Of a stretch of DNA of 45,440 bases, positions 1 to 8,675 are shown in pieces. The translations under genes and the position numbers were made by a program. Location of the stretch: NCBI GenBank assembly GCA_903909215.1, contig CAIVUX010000022.1, positions 71,609-117,048 on the forward strand. The letters run 5' to 3'. Source of the DNA: an uncultured Ferrovum sp. (GTDB lineage Bacteria > Pseudomonadota > Gammaproteobacteria > Burkholderiales > Ferrovaceae). Under the pieces are notes generated by a model, which saw only the letters and a program-made list of their open reading frames with translations, did not search any database and was not told where the DNA came from. Numbering within the stretch: the first letter of the stretch is position 1; every line of letters begins with the position of its first letter.

Positions 1-1
1 G

Positions 2-406
2 CAAGAGTATCAACGTCTGGACGTCGCTCGTCAGAAGCTGCTTTTTGCCATCCGCACCACATTGGATCGACAGCGCGCCCGTTTGGGTTTAATGGGGCAA
101 CGTCTTATTCATCCTGGTGAGCGCTTAACCGCACAAAGCAATGCCTTACACTCTTTAAAACAACGCATGTCCCGTGCGGGAAAAGCCTTGCTGGAGCGCC
201 GCGGACTAACCTTACAACGTCTGCAGGCGGGGTTATTGCACCTTAACCCAGAAGCGGTATTGACCCGCGGGTTTTCCATCGTACGCAACAGTGCAGGGGT
301 TATTGTGCGCGACAGTGGCGATGTGGCAGTGGGGGAAGCGGTTGATTTGGCGTTTGCCACCGGCCATGCAGCCGCTCGCATCACCAAACGATCGTATGAT
401 GAGTAA
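2..406 (+). CDS. xseA: Exodeoxyribonuclease VII large subunit, C-terminal part (5' end outside window)
   Basis: This is the last 134 codons of a reading frame that is already open at the window edge, so the start and the N-terminal OB-fold lie upstream. XseA is the catalytic large subunit of exonuclease VII, which with XseB degrades single-stranded DNA into short acid-soluble oligonucleotides. The visible part is a charged helical stretch (coiled coil typical of the XseA C-terminal half) followed by the conserved tail LNPEAVLTRGFSIV, then a small beta-rich end (VAVGEAVDLAF...GHAAARI) characteristic of the family. Its TAA stop directly abuts the stop codon of miaA on the opposite strand, with no intergenic space. 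Identification is from family motifs; confidence is high despite truncation. Confidence 0.9.
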   Translation, partial: QEYQRLDVARQKLLFAIRTTLDRQRARLGLMGQRLIHPGERLTAQSNALHSLKQRMSRAGKALLERRGLTLQRLQAGLLHLNPEAVLTRGFSIVRNSAGVIVRDSGDVAVGEAVDLAFATGHAAARITKRSYDE

Positions 407-1339
407 TTAATGCTGTTCTAGAAAGATGCGGGCGCGCTGTAACAGCTCGGCTGGGGCCTTAGGGTCCTGGTTATTGAAATGTTCCAAACCAGCCCAGGAC
501 CGCAGCCAAGTCATTTGCCGCTTGGCCAATTGCCGCGTGGCAATGACGCCCTTCTCGCGCATCTCGTCCCATGTCAGTTCGCCGTCTTGGTATTGCCACA
601 TTTGCCGATACCCCACGCAACGCATGGCGGGCATGTTGGCACGCAATGCATAGCGTTCACGCAATACACGCAATTCATCATCTAACCCCTCGTCTAACAT
701 GGCGTTAAAACGCTCAGCAATACGCTCATGCAATACTGCCCGATCTTGCGGCTGCCAACCCAAGCAGAGCAATTCCGCTTGCAAGGGCTGGCGCGAACCG
801 CTGTGGTGATAGCTGGATAAGGTACGCCCCGAGGTGCGATACACCTCTAAGGCGCGCTGAATGCGCTGCGCATCGGTGGTTTTAAGGCGCTCTGCTGTAT
901 CGGGGTCCAGCGCAGCCAATTCCGCATGCAGTGCGGGCCAGCCCCGTTGCACCGCCTCTTCATCTAACGCCTGTCGTATACCCATATCCGTACCCGGCAG
1001 CGCATCTAACCCTTCGCGTAACGCTTTAAAATAAAGCATCGTACCCCCCACCAAAAGGGGCACGCGACCGCGCGCCACAATATCTTTCATGGCGGCTTGT
1101 GCGTCTGCGCAAAAACGTGCCGCCGAATAGGATTCTATGGGCTCAATGCAGTCCAATAGATGGTGGGGATAACGGGCGCGGATGACGGGGCTGGGTTTTG
1201 CGGTGCCCACATTCATGTGACGATACACAGCAGCCGAATCCACAGAGATGATTTCCAAAGGCAGCTGGTCGGCCAAGCTGAGCGCCAAAGCGCTCTTCCC
1301 TGAGGCTGTGGGCCCCATCAAAAACAGAGCGCGCGCCAT
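407..1339 (-). CDS. miaA: tRNA dimethylallyltransferase
   Basis: MiaA transfers a dimethylallyl group from DMAPP to N6 of A37 in tRNAs that read UNN codons; it acts in the cytoplasm. The 310-residue product has the N-terminal P-loop MGPTASGKSALAL (about residues 8-20), the DSAAVYRHMNVGTAKP segment that follows it in the family, the LLVGGTMLYFKAL motif near residue 100, and the C-terminal region with GYRQMWQY. The length is normal. The ATG overlaps the amiC stop codon by one base (TAATG), which suggests translational coupling within a tsaE-amiC-miaA operon. The start region lies just downstream of the palindromic repeat that ends amiC, so a strong RNA hairpin would sit immediately before miaA. 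The function call is secure; coupling is inferred from the overlap. Confidence 0.97.
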   Translation of the reverse strand: MARALFLMGPTASGKSALALSLADQLPLEIISVDSAAVYRHMNVGTAKPSPVIRARYPHHLLDCIEPIESYSAARFCADAQAAMKDIVARGRVPLLVGGTMLYFKALREGLDALPGTDMGIRQALDEEAVQRGWPALHAELAALDPDTAERLKTTDAQRIQRALEVYRTSGRTLSSYHHSGSRQPLQAELLCLGWQPQDRAVLHERIAERFNAMLDEGLDDELRVLRERYALRANMPAMRCVGYRQMWQYQDGELTWDEMREKGVIATRQLAKRQMTWLRSWAGLEHFNNQDPKAPAELLQRARIFLEQH

Positions 1340-2652
1340 TAGCGCTCTTTAGGGGTCAGACCCCGGGGGGGTCTGACCCCAATTTGGTTGGTTGCCAGAT
1401 AGTGCTGAATGCCCATTAAAATGGCATGCGCCAATTTATCTTGGTAACGCGCATCATTTAGGCGCCGCTCTTCATCAGGGTTGGTGATAAAGGCCGTCTC
1501 CACCAGAATGGAGGGAATGTCCGGGGACTTTAGGACGGCAAAGCCGGCTTGTTCTACCTGACCTTTGTGCAAGTCATTCACCTGACTGAGTTCGCCCAAT
1601 ACGGCATGGGCCATTTTAAGGCTGTCGTTAATGGTGGCGGTTTGCGATAGGTCAAACAAGGTTTGTGCCAGATAGGGTTCTTTGACGTTGGTGTTAACCC
1701 CCCCAATTAAATCGGCTTCGTTTTCGTGTTTGGCCAACCAACGCGCCGCCACAGAGGTGGCGCCTCTCTCAGAGAGCGCGAATACCGAAGAGCCCCGAGC
1801 GTCCCGATTAATAAACGCATCGGCGTGAACGGATACAAATAAATCCGCATGCCCATGTCGCGCTTTGGCGGTGCGCTCTTGCAGCGGGATAAAGTAATCG
1901 CCATCGCGCACCAAGAGTGCGCGCAGGTTGGGTTGTGCATCCACGAGTGCTTTTAAACGCCGCACAATAGCCAAGGTGACATTCTTTTCGTGGGTGCCTG
2001 CACGACCATGGGCACCGGGATCTTCGCCGCCATGTCCGGCATCTAAAGCGATGGTGATGCGTCGCTCGGCACCACTCCTGCTCGGAGGGGTGGGGACACT
2101 TATTGCGGGAGCGGGTGTTCCCATCACGCTGGGCGTCACTACAGGAGCTGTTGCAACATCCGCGGCTAATGGGGGTGACGCTCCCATGCTTTTTTGCTCT
2201 AAGAGGGTCATTAGGGGGTCGACCACCGGAACCTCAGGGTACACATCCAACATTAACCGGTAACCGTATTGGGCCACGGGTTTAATGAGCATGGTACTGG
2301 CCTTCACGCGCGCTTTTAGATCAAACACCACACGCAGCACGCCGGGTTTGAAATGTCCCACGCGAATACTTTTGATGTAAGGATCATCGCTTTTAAGGGC
2401 CTGAGCCATATCGTCCAAGGCTTTGCTGCTGTCCACTCCCTCCAAATCCAACACCAGACGATCGGGGTTTTCAACGGTGAACAATGTGCTTTGAAATTCT
2501 GTGCGTGCCTCAAAGGCCACGCGCGTGTATTCCTCCGCGGGCCAAAAACGGACGGATTCAATCTGTGAATGGGCCCACAGCGGTAAGGCGCACGCCAACA
2601 ACGCCCCAGCGCTGAACGCTAGGCGCAAAAATGAGGCAGTCGTGCGAGGCAT
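1339..2652 (-). CDS. amiC: N-acetylmuramoyl-L-alanine amidase, periplasmic (AmiC type)
   Basis: This enzyme cleaves the bond between muramic acid and the stem peptide and is used to split daughter cells at the septum. The 437-residue protein begins with a Sec-type signal peptide (residues 1-28, ending LPLWAHS). An AMIN domain follows at about 30-135 for envelope localisation, then a low-complexity Pro/Ala/Thr linker to about 195, and an Amidase_3 domain at about 198-420. Zinc-binding motifs are visible: LDAGHGGEDPGA, SVHADAF, and the catalytic VETAFITN near the end. The last 13 residues, GVRPPRGLTPKER, are unlike the family; ten of them are encoded by a copy of the GGGGTCAGACCCC palindrome. 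The gene overlaps the end of tsaE by 34 bp and the start of miaA by 1 bp. The tsaE-amiC order is common in Proteobacteria. AmiB versus AmiC cannot be settled from sequence alone. Confidence 0.93.
   Translation of the reverse strand: MPRTTASFLRLAFSAGALLACALPLWAHSQIESVRFWPAEEYTRVAFEARTEFQSTLFTVENPDRLVLDLEGVDSSKALDDMAQALKSDDPYIKSIRVGHFKPGVLRVVFDLKARVKASTMLIKPVAQYGYRLMLDVYPEVPVVDPLMTLLEQKSMGASPPLAADVATAPVVTPSVMGTPAPAISVPTPPSRSGAERRITIALDAGHGGEDPGAHGRAGTHEKNVTLAIVRRLKALVDAQPNLRALLVRDGDYFIPLQERTAKARHGHADLFVSVHADAFINRDARGSSVFALSERGATSVAARWLAKHENEADLIGGVNTNVKEPYLAQTLFDLSQTATINDSLKMAHAVLGELSQVNDLHKGQVEQAGFAVLKSPDIPSILVETAFITNPDEERRLNDARYQDKLAHAILMGIQHYLATNQIGVRPPRGLTPKER
1352..1380. repeat. Palindromic repeat copy 1, inside the 3' end of amiC
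   Basis: Left arm GGGGTCAGACCCC at 1352-1364, spacer of three bases, and right arm GGGGTCTGACCCC at 1368-1380. The arms are perfect reverse complements of 13 bp. On the amiC strand the element is read as GVRPPRGLTP, close to the C-terminus. In mRNA it would form a very stable stem-loop just before the miaA start codon. Confidence 0.95.
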
Positions 2653-3116
2653 TGTTGTCCTATGGGTGTGGCGGCGCTGATGTGAATGCGTCGACCTTGT
2701 TCTTCCACATGCAATTCAATTAAAAGATCCGCTGGGGACAGCCATGATTCGGCACGTTCGGGCCATTCCACCAAGCACACGCTGGTGTCATTAAACAGCT
2801 CGCGAAAGCCCGCATCTTCCAGCTCGTCGGGATGATTGATGCGATAAAAATCAAAGTGGTAAATAGTTAAATGAGGCAGATTATAGCTTTCAAGCAAGGG
2901 ATAGGTGGGGCTTTTAACTGCCCCTTCAACCCCCAAACCATGCAACAAACCGCGCACCAAGCTGGTCTTGCCGGCGCCCAACTCACCGCGTAAGGACAGC
3001 TGCAATCCCGGGCGGATCATAGCCGACCAAGCGCGCCCACAAGCCTCGGTGGCTTCCGGATTGGGTAAAAAATAATGTTGTGAGTCGGTCACAACAACCG
3101 GGCTTTCTTCGGTCAT
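2619..3116 (-). CDS. tsaE: tRNA threonylcarbamoyladenosine biosynthesis ATPase
   Basis: TsaE is the small P-loop ATPase that works with TsaB and TsaD to make the t6A37 modification in ANN-decoding tRNAs. The 165-residue product has the Walker A motif RGELGAGKTSLVRGLL (about residues 42-57), the VKSPTYPLLESY segment, the Walker B-like YHFDFYRI, and the family signature VCLVEWPERAESWL. It is slightly longer than the usual 150 or so residues because of a short C-terminal tail that overlaps the amiC start by 34 bp. The overlap implies it is the first gene of a tsaE-amiC-miaA transcription unit. It diverges from queG across about 76 bp. The identification is firm. Confidence 0.95.
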   Translation of the reverse strand: MTEESPVVVTDSQHYFLPNPEATEACGRAWSAMIRPGLQLSLRGELGAGKTSLVRGLLHGLGVEGAVKSPTYPLLESYNLPHLTIYHFDFYRINHPDELEDAGFRELFNDTSVCLVEWPERAESWLSPADLLIELHVEEQGRRIHISAATPIGQQCLARLPHFCA

Positions 3117-3192
3117 ACTCTGCTCTTTTGCATTATTCTAACCCCCCATCCAATCACAGGCTGGGGCCTCGCGCAATAGGATCCATGGGCCC

Positions 3193-4251
3193 ATGAACCA
3201 AATCCCTTCTCCGCAAGCCCTCAAAAAGGCCCTCAAAGCCCAGGCCAAAGCCTTGGGATTTGACGAACTGAGTGTATCCGAACCCGACTTGCGTGAAGCC
3301 AGCGCGCATCTTAAAGCCTGGATAGCTGCAGGACATCATGGTGAAATGGCCTTTATGAACACGCACCAGGCCCTGCGCGCGGAACCAGGCGCCCTGCATC
3401 CGGGCACGGTACGCGTGGTGAGCGTGCGCATGCCCTACCTTACCCACAGCACTGAGGCCGCGCAGGCGCAACTTGATGAACACGCTCAGGGTTACATATC
3501 GCGCTATGCCTTGGGGCGCGATTACCATAAGGTGCTGCGTGGGCGCTTGCAACAGCTGGCCGATCAATTAACAGCGCTTGCAGGGCCTTTTAACTATCGC
3601 GTGTTCTCTGATAGCGCGCCTGTATTAGAAGTGGAAATTGCCCGTCAAAGCGGCTTAGGTTGGCGCGGCAAACACACCTTACTGCTCAACCGAGAGGGAG
3701 GATCTTTTTTCTTCTTAGGCGAAATTTTTACAGATCTGCCCTTGGCCGTGGATGCCCCCATAGACAATCATTGCGGCACTTGCGACGCCTGTATCACCAT
3801 TTGCCCCACGCAAGCCCTGCTAGGACCCTATCAACTGGATGCACGCCGCTGCATTTCCTATCTCACTATCGAACTAAAAAGCGCTATTCCAGAAGCGCTG
3901 CGTCCCTTAATGGGCAACCGCATCTACGGCTGCGATGATTGCCAATTGGTATGCCCCTGGAACCGCTTCGCCAAACTCTCCGCCTTACCCGATTTTGTCA
4001 CCCGTCCAGCACTCAAAAATGTCTCTCTGGTCACGCTTTTTGCTTGGGATGAGGACCGATTTAATGGCGAGCTGGCCGGTTCTGCCATTCGCCGCATCGG
4101 TCATGAGCGCTGGCTGCGCAACATCGCTGTGGCCTTGGGCAATGGTCCTGCCACGCCTGAAGCGCGTAGCGCGTTAGCCCAGCGCCAAAACCATCCCTCC
4201 GAATTAGTGCGTGAACATGTGAACTGGGCACTGCAACAGCTGTCGGAGTAA
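3193..4251 (+). CDS. queG: Epoxyqueuosine reductase
   Basis: QueG catalyses the last step of queuosine synthesis, reducing epoxyqueuosine in the anticodon of GUN-decoding tRNAs, using cobalamin and two 4Fe-4S clusters. The 352-residue protein has the N-terminal DUF1730-type region (MAFMNTHQALRAEPGALHPG, then YISRYALGRDYHKVLR). A ferredoxin-like core follows with CGTCDACITICPTQAL near residues 196-211 and CDDCQLVCPWN near 244-254, supplying the cysteines for both clusters. A short HEAT-like C-terminus follows (RRIGHERWLRNIAVALGN). The length is typical. It diverges from tsaE, a frequent neighbour in Proteobacteria. The start ATG has only a weak ribosome site (GGATCC upstream). The dsbD start follows after a single base, so the two are likely co-transcribed. 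Confidence 0.96.
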   Translation: MNQIPSPQALKKALKAQAKALGFDELSVSEPDLREASAHLKAWIAAGHHGEMAFMNTHQALRAEPGALHPGTVRVVSVRMPYLTHSTEAAQAQLDEHAQGYISRYALGRDYHKVLRGRLQQLADQLTALAGPFNYRVFSDSAPVLEVEIARQSGLGWRGKHTLLLNREGGSFFFLGEIFTDLPLAVDAPIDNHCGTCDACITICPTQALLGPYQLDARRCISYLTIELKSAIPEALRPLMGNRIYGCDDCQLVCPWNRFAKLSALPDFVTRPALKNVSLVTLFAWDEDRFNGELAGSAIRRIGHERWLRNIAVALGNGPATPEARSALAQRQNHPSELVREHVNWALQQLSE

Positions 4252-4252
4252 A

Positions 4253-5896
4253 ATGAGCGATATGACCTCCCCTGCCCAACAAAATCACGGTAAAACGGCT
4301 GCTTTTTTACTGGCCGCTTTTTTTATATGCCTGCTGGCGTTGCCCGCGTTGGCCGATGTTTTTCCGCGTCCTGCCGTCCCGGCCGCAGTGGCGCCCAATG
4401 CCCAGCGCACCTTTCTGATGCCCGAAGAGGCTTTCCATGTGGCAGTGGAGCGCACTGCAGCACAGACCATCGTGGTTCGCTTCACGCCTGCAGATGGGTA
4501 TTATCTGTATCGTGACCGCATTAAAATAACAACCGGTTCCACTAACGCTGGGGCGCAATTGGTTTTTCCTACAGCAGAGAGCAAAGAAGACCCCTCTTTT
4601 GGCCATGTGTGGGTCTATCACCACCCTTTTGAAGTAGTGGCCACTTGGCCGCAAAACGTTCCAGAACAATTGGCTATTGGTTATCAAGGTTGCGCCGAAC
4701 GTGGCATTTGCTACCCGCCCACTACCGTCAATTTTCAATCTGGGCCAGCCGGTTTTAAACCCGTGGTGCTGGGTGGCGAGCCCTTGGTCGCCACGCTGCA
4801 TGCAGATTCAACCAACCCCAATGATTTTTTATCCTACCTTAAAGGAGCCAGCACACCGTGGGTGCTGGTCACCTTCTTTGGTTTTGGTTTGTTGTTGGCC
4901 TTAACACCCTGCGTGTTTCCCATGATCCCCGTGCTCTCCAGCATTATCGCCGGACAAGGGGTTAGCACGCCGTGGCGTGGTTTCACGCTCTCGCTCAGCT
5001 ATGTGTTGGGTATGGCGCTCACCTATGCGCTGGCCGGTGTTTTGGCAGGATTATCAGGAACATTGCTCTCCAATGCGTTACAAACCCCACCTGTCATCAT
5101 CGCCACGGCATTGCTATTCGTACTATTGGCCCTCTCTATGTTTGGTGTGTACCACTTGCAGTTGCCCCACGCTTGGCAAAATTATTTTCATACCCAAGCC
5201 GCGCGCCATCCAGGGGGTCGGTATATGGGCGTGGGCTTGATGGGTGCGCTGTCTGCTCTGGTGATTGGCCCTTGCGTGGCCGCCCCTTTGGCCGGTGGCT
5301 TACTCTATATCGCAGAAACCCATAATGTGGCGTTGGGGGGTAGCGCGTTATTTCTCATGGCCATGGGTATGGGCGTTCCGCTCTTGGTGGTGGGCACATC
5401 CGAGAGCATCTTATTGCCCCGAGCCGGGCGTTGGATGGTGTGGGTAAACCGTTTTTTTGGAGTGCTGCTGCTGGCCGTAGCGGTATGGATGGTGGCCCCG
5501 CTGTTGGGCGCAAAATTCTCATCCCATAATGGCCCACTCTTTGAACCCGTGCATTCGGTGGCGGAATTGGATCAGGCCCTGGTGCGCGCGAGCGCGGCAC
5601 ACCAACCTGTATTGTTAGATTTTTATGCTGACTGGTGTGTGTCCTGCGTGGAAATGGAACGTCAGGTGTTCTCGCAACCGGAAGTTAAAACCACTATGGA
5701 AAAGGCCTTGCTGCTGCGCGCGGATGTAACGCGCAACGAAAAGGGCGATCAAGAATTATTGGCGCGCTTTGGTTTGTTTGGTCCGCCGGGCACCATTTTA
5801 TTTGACCGCAACGGGCATGAGCTCAACAATCAACGGATGGTGGGTTATGTGCCCGCACCGCAATTCCTAACCCATCTGCAAGACGCCTTTCAGTAA
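4253..5896 (+). CDS. dsbD: Thiol:disulfide interchange protein (inner-membrane electron transporter)
   Basis: DsbD passes reducing power from cytoplasmic thioredoxin across the inner membrane to periplasmic DsbC/DsbG and cytochrome c maturation proteins. All three parts are visible in the 547 residues. After a signal sequence (about 15-35), an N-terminal domain carries the cysteine pair GYQGCAERGIC (Cys147 and Cys153). A central domain of about eight membrane helices has the redox cysteines in LALTPCVFPMIPV and VIGPCVAAPLAGG. The C-terminal thioredoxin-like domain holds FYADWCVSCVEME. Length is close to the usual 560-600. It starts one base after the queG stop; the first ATG is taken, with an in-frame ATG three codons later as alternative. 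A disulphide function in cytochrome c maturation would fit, but no ccm genes are in this window. Confidence 0.95.
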   Translation: MSDMTSPAQQNHGKTAAFLLAAFFICLLALPALADVFPRPAVPAAVAPNAQRTFLMPEEAFHVAVERTAAQTIVVRFTPADGYYLYRDRIKITTGSTNAGAQLVFPTAESKEDPSFGHVWVYHHPFEVVATWPQNVPEQLAIGYQGCAERGICYPPTTVNFQSGPAGFKPVVLGGEPLVATLHADSTNPNDFLSYLKGASTPWVLVTFFGFGLLLALTPCVFPMIPVLSSIIAGQGVSTPWRGFTLSLSYVLGMALTYALAGVLAGLSGTLLSNALQTPPVIIATALLFVLLALSMFGVYHLQLPHAWQNYFHTQAARHPGGRYMGVGLMGALSALVIGPCVAAPLAGGLLYIAETHNVALGGSALFLMAMGMGVPLLVVGTSESILLPRAGRWMVWVNRFFGVLLLAVAVWMVAPLLGAKFSSHNGPLFEPVHSVAELDQALVRASAAHQPVLLDFYADWCVSCVEMERQVFSQPEVKTTMEKALLLRADVTRNEKGDQELLARFGLFGPPGTILFDRNGHELNNQRMVGYVPAPQFLTHLQDAFQ

Positions 5897-5920
5897 ACCA
5901 ACTGTTGCCCTATTAAACCC

Positions 5921-6469
5921 TTACTCTAAGCGAATGAAATGTTCGCGGTAATGTTTTAACTCGTTAATGGATTCCAAAATATCCGCCAACGCTTCATGGC
6001 GGCCCAATTTTTTAAAAGAACCATAAACAGACGGCTTCCACCGTTTGGCCAGCTCTTTAAGAGTGCTGACATCCAAATTGCGATAATGGAACGCACGCTC
6101 TAACCTTGGCATGTAATGGGCCAAGAAGCGACGATCTTGGCAAATAGAATTGCCGCACATAGGCGATTCGCCCAGCGGCACATACTGCGCAATAAACGCC
6201 AACACCTGTTCTTCTGCTTGGGTTTCTGTAAGGGTGGAGGCCTTAACGCGCTCAGTTAAACCAGAGCGGCCATGGGTTCCTTTGTTCCATGCGTCCATAC
6301 CGTCCATCACCGCATCCACTTGATGCACCACCCATACCGGCGCTTCAGCTACAATCTCCAACTGATTATTGGTGATGACCACCGCAATTTCAATGATCCG
6401 GTCCGCTGCGGGGTCCAACCCCGTCATTTCCATGTCCACCCAGATGAGGTGATTCTTGTCTTGTGCCAT
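5921..6469 (-). CDS. orn: Oligoribonuclease
   Basis: Orn is a 3'-5' exoribonuclease of the DEDDh family that degrades di- and short oligoribonucleotides at the end of RNA decay, and also pGpG in cyclic-di-GMP turnover. The 182-residue product shows the Exo I motif [11 protein letters not shown] near residues 10-20, Exo II around [11 protein letters not shown], and the Exo III region [23 protein letters not shown] at the C-terminus. Length is typical. It diverges from the M48 protease gene across 64 bp that contain a short perfect hairpin. It converges with dsbD with 24 bp between them. The orn/M48 pairing is a familiar arrangement in Betaproteobacteria. Confidence 0.97.
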   Translation of the reverse strand: MAQDKNHLIWVDMEMTGLDPAADRIIEIAVVITNNQLEIVAEAPVWVVHQVDAVMDGMDAWNKGTHGRSGLTERVKASTLTETQAEEQVLAFIAQYVPLGESPMCGNSICQDRRFLAHYMPRLERAFHYRNLDVSTLKELAKRWKPSVYGSFKKLGRHEALADILESINELKHYREHFIRLE

Positions 6470-6494
6470 AATTGCGTTTTCACATCCTTAATTA

Positions 6495-6512
6495 AGCGCC
6501 CGATTGGGCGCT
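6495..6512. promoter_or_regulatory. Perfect 7-bp hairpin between divergent orn and M48 protease genes
   Basis: AGCGCCC at 6495-6501 and GGGCGCT at 6506-6512 form a perfect stem with a GATT loop, flanked by A+T-rich sequence. It sits 26 bp before orn and 21 bp before the protease start. It has no T-run typical of a terminator in either gene's direction of use. It could be an operator or a 5'-leader structure; the function is not known. Confidence 0.35.
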
Positions 6513-6533
6513 ATTAACCACGGTTAACTATCC

Positions 6534-7793
6534 ATGACGCATGACGCACTGCTGTTTAATCAGGCTTTCTTACTGTTGTTGGCGGCAGTTACCGCCACTC
6601 GTTGGTGGTTGGCAGTGCGGCAAATTCGCCATGTCAACGCGCATCGCAATCAGGTGCCCAGCGCCTTTCGCTCCCGCATCAGTTTAGCCGATCACCAAAA
6701 AGCGGCCGATTACACCTGTGCAAAAGTTGATCTGCGCATCATACACACCCTGGTCGACACTCTGCTACTGTTACTGTTCACCGTGGGCGGCTTACTGGAT
6801 ACCTTAAACTTGCAATTGAACACCCTGCTTAGCTCAGGCTGGGCGCATGATTTGGTCTTGGTGGGCAGCGTGTTGTTGATCAGTGCCGTCATTGAAATGC
6901 CCTTAGGCCTGTATAGCACCTTTCGTTTAGAGGCGCGCTTTGGCTTTAATCGCATGACGCTGCGCCTGTACCTCATGGACCTGCTGCGCGAATTATTGGT
7001 CACGCTCACTATTGGCGTTCCCGTGTTTTTAAGCGCTGTGTGGATGATGAATTCCTTGGGTTCGCTGTGGTGGTTATGGGCCTGGGTGGCCTGGATGGCG
7101 TTTAATGTTTTGGTACTGGCCCTCTACCCCACGCTCATAGCCCCGCTCTTCAATCGCTTCTCTCCGCTGCCTGAGGGTGAGTTGCGTCAACGTGTGGAAA
7201 CCTTGTTGCAGCGTTGCGGTTTTCGCTCCAGCGGGCTATTCGTCATGGACGGTTCGAAGCGCTCTAACCATGGCAATGCGTACTTCACAGGCTTTGGCAA
7301 AACCAAACGAGTGGTTTTTTTCGACACCTTGTTAGAACGCTTAACCCCTTCCGAAACAGAAGCGGTATTGGCCCATGAGTTGGGTCATTTCAACGGTCGC
7401 CATGTGTTGCAACGCATTGTCTTATTATTTGCATTGAGTTTGGTGTTTTTAGCCGCCTTAGGCGCTCTCAAAGAAGCGCTTTGGTTTTATCAAGGGTTGG
7501 GGGTCAGTACCCCGGGCACAGCTTTATGCTTAATCCTTTTTATGTTAGTGGCGCCACTGTTTACCTTTGTGCTGCAACCGCTCATGAGCCTGTACTCCCG
7601 TCGTCATGAGTTTGAGGCCGATGCGTACGCTACCCGTCACGCCTCAGCCGCTTTGCTTGTCAGCGCCTTAGTTAAGCTGTATCAAGACAACGCCTCCACT
7701 CTAACACCGGATCCCGTTCATTCTGCGGTGTACGATTCACACCCCCCCGCTTCGGTGCGTATTGCACGCATCGAAGCCTTATCACGGGCGTGA
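6534..7793 (+). CDS. M48 family membrane zinc metalloprotease (Ste24/CAAX protease 1 type)
   Basis: The 419-residue product has the two-part organisation of bacterial Ste24-like proteases. An N-terminal half carries four or so membrane helices, with the family segment LGLYSTFRLEARFGFNRMT near residues 122-140. A peptidase M48 domain follows. The zinc site is AVLAHELGHFNGRH (about residues 280-293; HEXXH), and the third ligand is the glutamate in RRHEFEADAYA (about 361-371). Further hydrophobic segments lie between them. Such enzymes probably take part in inner-membrane protein quality control; substrates are not known. The stop overlaps the rsgA GTG start by four bases (GTGA), so the two genes are translationally coupled. 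A link to lipoprotein or prenyl processing is not supported by the sequence. Confidence 0.9.
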   Translation: MTHDALLFNQAFLLLLAAVTATRWWLAVRQIRHVNAHRNQVPSAFRSRISLADHQKAADYTCAKVDLRIIHTLVDTLLLLLFTVGGLLDTLNLQLNTLLSSGWAHDLVLVGSVLLISAVIEMPLGLYSTFRLEARFGFNRMTLRLYLMDLLRELLVTLTIGVPVFLSAVWMMNSLGSLWWLWAWVAWMAFNVLVLALYPTLIAPLFNRFSPLPEGELRQRVETLLQRCGFRSSGLFVMDGSKRSNHGNAYFTGFGKTKRVVFFDTLLERLTPSETEAVLAHELGHFNGRHVLQRIVLLFALSLVFLAALGALKEALWFYQGLGVSTPGTALCLILFMLVAPLFTFVLQPLMSLYSRRHEFEADAYATRHASAALLVSALVKLYQDNASTLTPDPVHSAVYDSHPPASVRIARIEALSRA

Positions 7794-8674
7794 GTAACCT
7801 TTTTACGGGGACAGTTATGGCGTCTTTCGGGCGCCGCTTTGAAGTAACGTTGCAAGAAGGTACGGCCCTAAAATGCGTGCGTCGCGGCAAGCGCACCGAC
7901 GTAGCCTGCGGGGACAAGGTGGATGTGGCATTAACCGGCCCGGGCGAGGGGGTTATTGAAAGCATTCACGAACGACACACCTTGTTGTACCGCGCTGATG
8001 CTTGGCATGAAAAACTATTGGCCGCCAATGTGGACCAAGTGCTGGTTGTGGTGGCGCCAGAGCCCTCCTACAGCGACGAATTGCTTACCCGCACCTTGGT
8101 GGCTGCCGATGCGGCAGGAGTAACACCCATGATTGTGCTCAACAAAACCGATCTCGCAGATGCTGCGGCGCGCGCCAAGGAGTCCTTGCAGTATTACGTT
8201 GAATTGGGTTACCCGCTCATCACTTTATCGGCCAAGCAAAACAGTGACGCTCTGCGCCCCATTCTGCAAAATAAAATCAGCCTCTTGGTAGGGCAATCCG
8301 GGATGGGAAAATCCACGCTCATTAATGCGTTGCTGCCCGATGCGGGCGCACGCACCAATGACATTTCCACCGCACTGGATTCAGGACGCCACACCACCAC
8401 CAATGCGCGCTGCTACCCCTTGAATGAGCGCAGCGCCATTATCGACTCGCCCGGTTTGCAAGAATTTGGCTTACACCACTTAAGCAGCAATGCCACAGAA
8501 GGGTATTTTAGAGAATTTTCAGGATTGCTGGGGCAATGCCGTTTTCAGGATTGCCGCCATCAAAACGAACCCGGATGTGCGCTTAAAGCCTTCGCGGCCA
8601 ATAACCCACAGCGCGAAACGCGCTTGCGCTACCTAATTGCCTTGCAACAAGTAGATCGTACGCCCCACTACTGA
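7790..8674 (+). CDS. rsgA: Ribosome small-subunit-dependent GTPase A
   Basis: RsgA is a circularly permuted GTPase that helps late maturation of the 30S subunit. The 294 residues comprise an OB-fold (about 1-70), then the GTPase motifs in permuted order: G4 NKTD, G1 GQSGMGKSTL, G2 region with TTTNARCY, and G3 DSPGLQEF. A C-terminal zinc knuckle is formed by CRFQDCRHQNEPGC. I take the GTG that overlaps the upstream stop (GTGA), because the first OB strand (GTVMASFGRRFEV) begins before the next ATG at 7817. The stop lies one base from the convergent stop of the CobD/CbiB-like gene. The identification is firm. Confidence 0.96.
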   Translation: MSNLFTGTVMASFGRRFEVTLQEGTALKCVRRGKRTDVACGDKVDVALTGPGEGVIESIHERHTLLYRADAWHEKLLAANVDQVLVVVAPEPSYSDELLTRTLVAADAAGVTPMIVLNKTDLADAAARAKESLQYYVELGYPLITLSAKQNSDALRPILQNKISLLVGQSGMGKSTLINALLPDAGARTNDISTALDSGRHTTTNARCYPLNERSAIIDSPGLQEFGLHHLSSNATEGYFREFSGLLGQCRFQDCRHQNEPGCALKAFAANNPQRETRLRYLIALQQVDRTPHY

Positions 8675-8675
8675 A

